Assembly: GCA_030068075.1 (NCBI GenBank)
Contig: CM057831.1
Location: forward strand, 11,575,370 to 11,639,369
Source: Paguma larvata
Lineage: Eukaryota > Chordata > Mammalia > Carnivora > Viverridae
Length of the DNA: 64,000 nucleotides
Direction: 5' to 3'
In this document: one piece after another, positions 58,024-64,000 of the stretch
Numbering within the stretch: position 1 is the stretch's first letter
Layout of the letters: each line of letters begins with the position of its first letter
The notes under the pieces: generated by a model
What the model was told of the DNA's origin: nothing
The model's input: only the letters and a program-made list of their open reading frames with translations
The model's database searches: none
Made by a program: the position numbers and the translations under genes

Positions 58024-58200
58024 TCTTACCGTGGCCAAATACACATACCGTAAAACTTACCGTTTTCATCATTCTAAGTGTACAATTCAGTGGCCTTAAG
58101 CACCTTCCCAATGTTATCCAATCGTCACCGCTGCCTACTGCCAGAACTTTCGGATCGCCTCAAGGAACTAAACTTTGCAACCAAGATCACCAGAACTCCC
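58024..58200 (-). mobile_element. L1 3' UTR fragment, reverse
   Basis: AAAACTTACCGTTTTCATCA, AAGTGTACAATTCAGTGGCC and CACCTTCCCAATGTTATCCA. A TA/CA-rich repeat precedes it (57987-58018). Confidence 0.75.
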
Positions 58201-58759
58201 AAACCAGTGCGCTGTGCTTGTAACAATTTACAGCTGATATTAAGCAAGCCTATAATGGAAACGAAAGCAGCGGACTGAGGAGCCCTGAATTAGGTCGTAT
58301 AAACAGGATGTTCGAGAGGGATTCAGAAAAGGGAGCGTTCATGCGAACCCCCGCCTGCACAAGCCAGGAAGGTCTTTCTGGAAGTGTGGAGGCTTCTGTG
58401 AAGAGTCCGGCTTTAGAGAGGGAGCAGTGAGGACAGATCTTTCCAGGCAGGGCAGGTGGCAGGAGCAAAGGGAGGGCGGGGACTGAGGAAGGGGAGCATT
58501 TACAATGACAACTGCAACATTTCTGTATAAACAGTTTTCAGAGGCGCCATCTGGCTGGAGGGTGGGGGCTGGAAGGGCGGCTAGGAGATGGCGCTTGCGA
58601 GGATACTTGCATGCAAGCCCACTGCTTCCATTCCCATTCTGGGTTTATTTGCAGTGCCTTGAGAGCTTTTGCTACTACTACCACCTGCTGGCACCACCTT
58701 TACGCAAACAGCTGGTCCTCATCGAAGAGTGTTAGTTACCTGGCTAACTAGATGTTCAG

Positions 58760-59060
58760 CAGGGAAGGAGGTGCATAATGGAAGAGTTTGGACAGACGAG
58801 GTGGAGTGAGGTCTTAGGGGAGGAGATGGATCTTAAGAGACAGTAGGCAATCGGGAGCCACTGCAGGTTCTTGAGCAGTGGCGAATGATCCGTGATGCAA
58901 TTGGAACTCAGGATTAGATGGCCTGTTTCTTCTTTGCCTGAGAGCGCCCCCTGGCGCCCCTGGTTAGAATTGTTTCCCTCGTCCTCTGGAGTAGGTGGGA
59001 CCATCCGAGACTGGGAAGCAGGACTGATGAGTTGGAGGAGGCAGACTTTAGGGCTACATT
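58760..59060. repeat. Ancient L2-like relic
   Basis: GGAGCCACTGCAGGTTCTTG followed by AGCAGTGGCGAATGATCC matches an old repeat found widely in mammals. Boundaries unclear. Confidence 0.4.
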
Positions 59061-59224
59061 CCAGTTCATCCTGAGTGATAACAGCAGGGAAGTCAAAATG
59101 GAGGAGACGGGTGGACAGAGAGGGTTTGATGTGAAGGAAAGGGCACTGGGGTGGTTCCCTTGCCTGCCCCATCTTTCTGAGATACTGGGTGTCAGGTACT
59201 AAGGTAGAGCCGGGGTAGGATGAT

Positions 59225-59434
59225 TGTTTTTTTAATGTTCATTTATGTTTGAGAGAGAAGAGACAGAGCGCGAGTAGGGGAGGGGCAGAGAGAGAGGGAG
59301 ACACAGAATCCGAAGCAGGCTCCAGGCTCCGATCCGTTGGCACAGAGCCTGACGCGGGGCTCGAACCCACGAACCGCGAGATCCTGACCTGAGCCCAAGT
59401 CGGATGCTTAATTGACTGAGCCACCCAGACGCCC
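59225..59434 (-). mobile_element. CAN-SINE, long type, well preserved
   Basis: TTTTTTTAATGTTCATTTAT, CAGGCTCCAGGCTCCGATCC, TTGACTGAGCCACCCAGACG. GGTAGGATGAT flanks both sides as a target-site duplication. Confidence 0.95.
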
Positions 59435-59692
59435 TGGTAGGATGATAATTAAGACAGGGTCCATGTTCTTGCGGAATGAATGCTCTACTGAGGGGCACTC
59501 CTAAGTAAACAGTTATGAGACAACGTGCCAAGTGCCGAGTGCAAGTGCACACACACGGCAGTCGCTGAACGCGGCCTGAGGTAGTCAAAGAAGGCTGCCT
59601 GGAAGAGTCGATACCTAGCTTCATTTTAACCATGATAGTAGGTCACCAGGGAACGGGCTGTAGCGTGTGCTGTTGAAAGCGTGACCTAGGGG

Positions 59693-59783
59693 GGGCGCCT
59701 GACTGGCTCAGTTGGTGGAGCGAGCGAACCTCGGATCTCGGGGTTGTGAGTTCGAGCCCCACATTGGGTGTAGAGACTACTTA
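59693..59783 (+). mobile_element. CAN-SINE, short type, with perfect target duplication
   Basis: GGGCGCCTGACTGGCTCAGT, TTGTGAGTTCGAGCCCCACA, TGTAGAGACTACTTACAG. GTGACCTAG is duplicated at 59681-59689 and 59803-59811. Inserted in an old L2-like sequence. Confidence 0.92.
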
Positions 59784-60483
59784 CAGCTAGACTCTTCACG
59801 GTGTGACCTAGCGTGCCGTGTGCAGGAGACGACAGGCAGCTGGCTGGTGTCCTGCAAGGGAAGGGCGAGTTGAGTGAGGGACGAGGCCAGACAGCAGAGG
59901 ATTTGTAAACTCTGGGAAATGAGCTAGAGCAACAGGGCGCCTTGTGAGTGCCGCGAGCGGGACGTATCCGAAGACTGGCGTAGATCCACCAGCCCTCGGG
60001 TCCCAGAGGGACAGAACGCAAGGCCCCACTTTCCGAGGTCCTTTCCCTTCTCGGGTCCACCCTCTCCCCTGTGACTGAGGTTGGAAGCATCCAGTCCCTT
60101 CTGGGGAAGCAGGCTCTGCACGCAGGCGTGGCCTGCCTTGAACTTTCCACAAGCCAACTTCTCTGATCACGGGGGACCCTCGCTGTAGTGGAAGACGAGT
60201 GTTGGGGGGGCCTCTTCCCTTACGTCGCCCACGTGCGACGGAGACCCACTCGGGAGCCTCCGTCCCTTCCCGTACCCCACTTGAAGTGGGGCACCCTGTT
60301 TTGAGCCCCCCGCACACAATCCTTAAATAAACCCACACAGTAGCGTATACGCAGCTCTTCAAAGAATGATGATTTCTGTGCGCTGAGAGGAAGTGATGGC
60401 CGGAACGTGATTTTAAATTAAAAAGCTAGTTCTAGAACACTACACGGACAGTGCTACTTTTTGCGTAAGAATGGGTGCTCATT

Positions 60484-60690
60484 CGGGGCGCCTGCGTGGC
60501 TCCCTTGGTTGAGCGTCCGACTCTTGATTTCGGCTCGAGTCATGATCTCGCGGTTTGTGAGTTCGAGCCCCACATCGAGCGCCACACTGACGGAATGGAG
60601 CCTGCTTGGGATTCTCTCTCTCCCTCTCCTTACCCTCCCCTGCTCATGCTCTCTCTATCTCTCTCAAAATGAATAAATAAAACAAAAAAG
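60484..60690 (+). mobile_element. CAN-SINE, long type
   Basis: CGGGGCGCCTGCGTGGCTCC, CTTGATTTCGGCTCGAGTCA, CT-rich linker, AAAATGAATAAATAAAACAA tail. Flanks AAGAATGGG and AAAGATGGG. Confidence 0.94.
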
Positions 60691-61059
60691 ATGGGCAAAC
60701 ATTTTATGTATTACACCTCTGTATTTATACTTTCAAATAGAAACATGGAAAGGACCAAAACCAAAGAAAAATCGTTACCTATAGAGGGATGGAAGGCACA
60801 GGCTCACCCCCAGAATTTGTGGGGCCGGGTCAGAGTACAAATGAAGGCTCACATATCACATAGCGAAATATTTGAGTTATTTGGAAGTTAACTATTAACT
60901 ATGCTTTACCCTCTGACCCTGACAAATACACTTTCTAATGACAAAATTAAAAAAGAGGTAAAGCTATGGATTTTGTTTGACTTAAAGTCAAGAAAATATC
61001 CAAGGTACACTAACTTAAGGTTTTTGTCTCTCTCTTTTTTTTTTTAAGATTTTATTTTT

Positions 61060-61257
61060 GGGGGCGCCTGGGGGGCTCAGTCGTCAAGCATCTGACTTCA
61101 GCTCAGGTCATGTTCTCACAGTTCATGAGTTCAAGTCCCACATCGGGTGAGCTCGAGCCCTGCTTCGGGTGAGCCCTGCTTCTCTCTCTCTCTCTCTCTC
61201 TCTCCCCCTCTCTCTCTGCCCCTTGCTCATTTGTGCCCTCTCTCTCCGAAAAAAAAA
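61060..61257 (+). mobile_element. CAN-SINE, long type (cluster member 1)
   Basis: GGGGGCGCCTGGGGGGCTCA start, a duplicated GGTGAGC...CCCTGCTT segment, CT-rich linker and A run. AAGATTTT flanks both sides. The host is the T-rich SINE tail. Confidence 0.92.
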
Positions 61258-61274
61258 GATTTTTTTCCTTTTTA

Positions 61275-61514
61275 AATTTACTTTATTATTTTCTAAAGTT
61301 TCTTTGTTTATTTTGAGAGAGAGAGAGAGAGAGAGAGAGCGCGCGTAGGAAGGGCAGAGAGAGAGAGAGAGGGAGACAGAGAGAATCCCAAGCAGGCTCT
61401 GCACTGTCAGTGCAGAGCCCAATGTGGGGGCTCACACCCATGAACTGTGGGGTCATGACCTGAGCCGAAACCAAGAATTAGACACTTAATCCATTGAGCC
61501 ACCCAGGCACCCCC
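61275..61514 (-). mobile_element. CAN-SINE, long type (cluster member 2)
   Basis: TTTCTTTGTTTATTTTGAGA, a (GA)n tract, ACTGTCAGTGCAGAGCCCAA, CATTGAGCCACCCAGGCACC. Confidence 0.92.
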
Positions 61515-61695
61515 TAATTTATTTTAGATAGAGCGAGTTGGGGAGAGGGGCAGAGGGAGGGAGAGACGGAATCCCAAGCAGGCTCGGCACTCAGCGTGGG
61601 GCCAGAATCTGGGTTCGAGTCCTTGACCCTGGGATCATGACCGGAGCTGAAATCAAGAGTAGGACATTCAACCTGCTGAGCCACCCAGGCGCCCC
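61515..61695 (-). mobile_element. CAN-SINE, long type (cluster member 3)
   Basis: TAATTTATTTTAGATAGAGC, GGGATCATGACCGGAGCTGA, GCTGAGCCACCCAGGCGCCC. Confidence 0.92.
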
Positions 61696-61722
61696 AAAGA
61701 TTTTATTTTTTATAAATATTTT

Positions 61723-61938
61723 TAAAGGTTTTTTTTTTCTATTTGAGAGAGAGAGAATGAGAAACAGAATGAGAGAGAAAGAATGAGTGGGGGAGGGGCA
61801 AAAAGAGAAAGAGGATCCAATTTGGGCTCTGGGCTGACAGCAGAGAGCCTGATGGGGGTCTCGAACTCACCAACTATGAGATCACGACCTGGTCCGAAAT
61901 CAAGTGCTTAACCAACTGAGCCACACAGGCACCTCCCC
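61723..61938 (-). mobile_element. CAN-SINE, long type (cluster member 4)
   Basis: TTTTTTTTCTATTTGAGAGA, GAGATCACGACCTGGTCCGA, CTGAGCCACACAGGCACCTC. Preceded by a copied AAAGATTTTATTTTTT (61696-61711). Confidence 0.92.
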
Positions 61939-61946
61939 AAAGATTT

Positions 61947-62177
61947 TTTTTTTTTTTTACGTTTATTTATTTTTGAGAGACGTAGAGACAGAGTACGAGC
62001 AGGGGAAGGGGAGAGAGAAAGGGAAGGGGAGAGAGAAAGGGAGATACAGAATCCGAAGCAGCTCCATGCTCTGAGCTGTCAGCACAGAGCCCGACGCGGG
62101 GCTCGAACCCACAGACTGTGAGATCATGACCTGAGCCAAAGTTGGCCGCTTAACCAACTGAGCCACCCAGGCGCCCC
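61947..62177 (-). mobile_element. CAN-SINE, long type (cluster member 5)
   Basis: Poly-T, ACGTTTATTTATTTTTGAGA, a tandem GAGAGAAAGGGAAGGG, ACTGAGCCACCCAGGCGCCC. Least diverged of the cluster. Confidence 0.94.
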
Positions 62178-62282
62178 GAAGATTTTATTTTTAAGTAACC
62201 TCTGTGCCCAATGTGGAGCTCAAACTCACAGCCCTGAAGTCAAGAGTCACATGCTCCACCGCCCGAGCCAGCCAGGCGCCCT
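62178..62282 (-). mobile_element. CAN-SINE, short type (original host of the cluster)
   Basis: GAAGATTTTATTTTTAAGTA, GTGCCCAATGTGGAGCTCAA, GAGCCAGCCAGGCGCCCT. Its tail motif AAGATTTTATTTTT is repeated at 61045, 61696 and 61939 in the copies to its left. Confidence 0.92.
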
Positions 62283-62702
62283 ATAAATTAACTTAATTAT
62301 CATTGCACATGCCTGGGTATTCTCACCATGGGCCTGCAATGTTTGAATGGAATAATACAGTCCGATACAACTCATAACTTATTGTATATTTATCCCATTA
62401 AATTAATGTTTCTCGCCTGGATTTTGGCAAAATCCCTAATTGTGTTGTCATAACAAAAATGTTCTCACAATGCATATTCTGTTGCCAGTAATGCTAAGTT
62501 AACTGACCTTTCTCGAATTACTGTTGTTCTTAGATGTTTAAAAAAATTAGTTCTAATTTAGAGAAACTTTGCTCCAAACTGAAATTATTCCTAATATTTT
62601 TAAACTGGTGCTTTGATTCAGAGTTGGCTCATAAATTTGACATCATGTTCGAACGTTATACGGGAGTTACAGATAAAAAATATTTCATTCCAGAAAATAT
62701 TT

Positions 62703-62929
62703 ATTTTATTTTTTAAATGTTTATTTATTTTTGAGAGACAGAGAGAGAAAGAGAGACAGAGCGTGAGCAGGGGAGGGGCAGAGAGACAGGGAGACACAGA
62801 ATCCAACACAGGCTCCAGGCTCTGAGCTGTCAGCATAGAGCCCGACACGGGGTTCGAACCCACAGACTGTGAGATCATGACCTGAGCCGAAGTCGGACGC
62901 TCAACAGACTGAGCCACCCAGGCGCCCCT
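62703..62929 (-). mobile_element. CAN-SINE, long type, well preserved
   Basis: TTAAATGTTTATTTATTTTT, CAGGCTCTGAGCTGTCAGCA, CCGAAGTCGGACGCTCAACA, CTGAGCCACCCAGGCGCCCC. Confidence 0.95.
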
Positions 62930-63034
62930 GCACCATCTCTTAAAGCAATATCTAGATCCACTTGGTGTTTCTTGTTTTACTTATTTAGCGTTTTCAAACA
63001 TTTTTTCCTCAGAATTTTATTTTTTTTTATTTCA

Positions 63035-63240
63035 AAACATTTTATGCGGTTCTATTCGCGCTGACACAGTGTTACGTAAATACCACGTGTACAACATAGC
63101 GTGTACAACATAGTGATCTGGTAACTTTCTACATATGCTGTGCTCACAAATGTAGCTGCCATCTGTCACCGTACAATGGTGTTCCAGTACCATTGACTAT
63201 TACCTGTGCTGTGTTGTTTTACTGTTTTTTATTTAATTTT
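63035..63240 (-). mobile_element. L1 3' UTR fragment, left part
   Basis: ACGTGTACAACATAGCGTGT and TTGACTATTACCTGTGCTGT resemble inverse L1 3' UTR. It resumes at 63688 after two SINEs. Confidence 0.6.
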
Positions 63241-63264
63241 TAATATTTTCTAATGTTTATTTTT

Positions 63265-63479
63265 AAATTTTTTAACGTTTTTATTTTATGTTTGAGAGAC
63301 ATACAGACAGAGTGTGAGCAAGGGAAGGGCAGAGAGAGAGGGAGACACAGAATCTGAAGCAGGCTCCAGGCTCTGAGCCGTCAGCACAGAACCCGACATG
63401 GGGCTCGAACTCACAGACCGTGAGATCATGACCTGAGCCGAAGTCGGCCGCTTAACCGACTGAGCCTCCCAGGCGCCCC
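63265..63479 (-). mobile_element. CAN-SINE, long type, inserted in a SINE tail
   Basis: AACGTTTTTATTTTATGTTT, CTCTGAGCCGTCAGCACAGA, CGACTGAGCCTCCCAGGCGC. Abuts the next copy head to tail. Confidence 0.94.
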
Positions 63480-63687
63480 GGTTTATTTATTTTTGAGAGA
63501 GAGAAAGACAGAGTGCAAGCAGGGGAGGGGCAGAGAAAGAGAGACACACAGAATCTGAAATAGGCTCCAGGCTCTGAGCTGTCAGCATAGAGCCCTATTT
63601 GGGGCTCGAACCCATGAACCTCGAGATCATGACCCATGCCAAAGCCAAGAGTCAGACGCTTAACTGACTGAGCCACCCAGGCGCCCC
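63480..63687 (-). mobile_element. CAN-SINE, long type
   Basis: GGTTTATTTATTTTTGAGAG, GCTCTGAGCTGTCAGCATAG, TGACTGAGCCACCCAGGCGC. Confidence 0.94.
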
Positions 63688-64000
63688 CAGTATCTTCCTT
63701 TTGTGATTGGCTTCTTTCGCTTCGCGGAATGTTTTCATGTTTCTTTCATGCTATAGCATGTATCAGAATTTCACTTGTTTTTATGGTTGGGATGATATTC
63801 CATTGTAGGCATCGACCACATTTTTGTGCATTTTTGTCAACAGACACCTGGGATGCTTCCACCTCTTGGCTGTTGTGAATAGTGCTGCTATGACCCTGGG
63901 TGTGCCAATATCTCTTTGAGACCCTGCTTTCAATTCTTCTGCATGTATTCCCAGAAGTGGGGTTGCAGAATCACAGGGTAGTTCTAATTTGAATTTTTTG
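63688..64000 (-). mobile_element. L1 3' fragment, right part, runs off the window
   Basis: TGATATTCCATTGTAGGCAT, GGATGCTTCCACCTCTTGGC, TGCTTTCAATTCTTCTGCAT: inverse L1 3' region. Confidence 0.85.

Noticed and set aside
59693..59783. tRNA-like sequences with A and B boxes
   Set aside because: These are tRNA-derived SINE heads, not tRNA genes; no intact cloverleaf with an acceptor stem was seen.

Overview
The window is a piece of a carnivoran mammal genome, almost certainly a cat (Felidae). About 40 copies of the tRNA-Lys-derived CAN-SINE are present. Their head and body (GGCGCCTGGGTGGCTCAG, then GTCCGACTTCGGCTCAGG, CACGGTTCGTGAGTTCGAGC and GTGCTGACAGCTCAGAGCC) follow the feliform rather than the dog or mustelid version. 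It holds two protein-coding genes in the arrangement known from human 11q23.3. CBL runs on the + strand and enters from the left. MCAM (CD146/MUC18) runs on the - strand, and the two genes face each other tail to tail. Layout: 1-11579 is the end of the large CBL intron 2 (exons 1-2 lie to the left, outside the window). 11580-36511 holds CBL coding exons 3-16 (residues about 149-910). 36512 to about 44380 is a 7.9 kb CBL 3' UTR. About 44380-44710 is a short convergent intergenic gap. 44711-52290 is the complete MCAM gene: 16 exons, 639 residues, with a CpG-rich TATA-less promoter carrying a perfect CRE. 52300-57500 is SINE-free, GC-rich upstream flank with several muscle/vascular-type factor motifs. 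57500-64000 is repeat-dense intergenic DNA with serially nested SINEs. Every CBL and MCAM exon listed was checked for reading-frame continuity. All splice sites are GT-AG, and both open reading frames are intact. CBL is a RING E3 ubiquitin ligase that downregulates phosphotyrosine signalling. Its part here covers the end of the 4-helix bundle, the EF-hand, the variant SH2, linker, RING, proline-rich region and UBA. MCAM is an endothelial/smooth-muscle immunoglobulin-superfamily adhesion receptor. The two are neighbours by synteny; nothing in the sequence says they act together. Repeats fill the introns left of 32.7 kb and the flank right of 57.5 kb: CAN-SINEs of a long and a short type, L1 3' ends of several ages, two Tigger-like DNA transposons, hAT relics including a MER20-like copy, and MIR/L2 relics. 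From 32.7 to 57.5 kb I see no SINE at all. I found no new type of biological system. The most unusual observations are a lost ancestral acceptor in MCAM exon 13, a run of SINEs inserted repeatedly into the same T-rich tail, repeat relics shifted strongly toward GC, and a CpG-island-like stretch inside the CBL 3' UTR.
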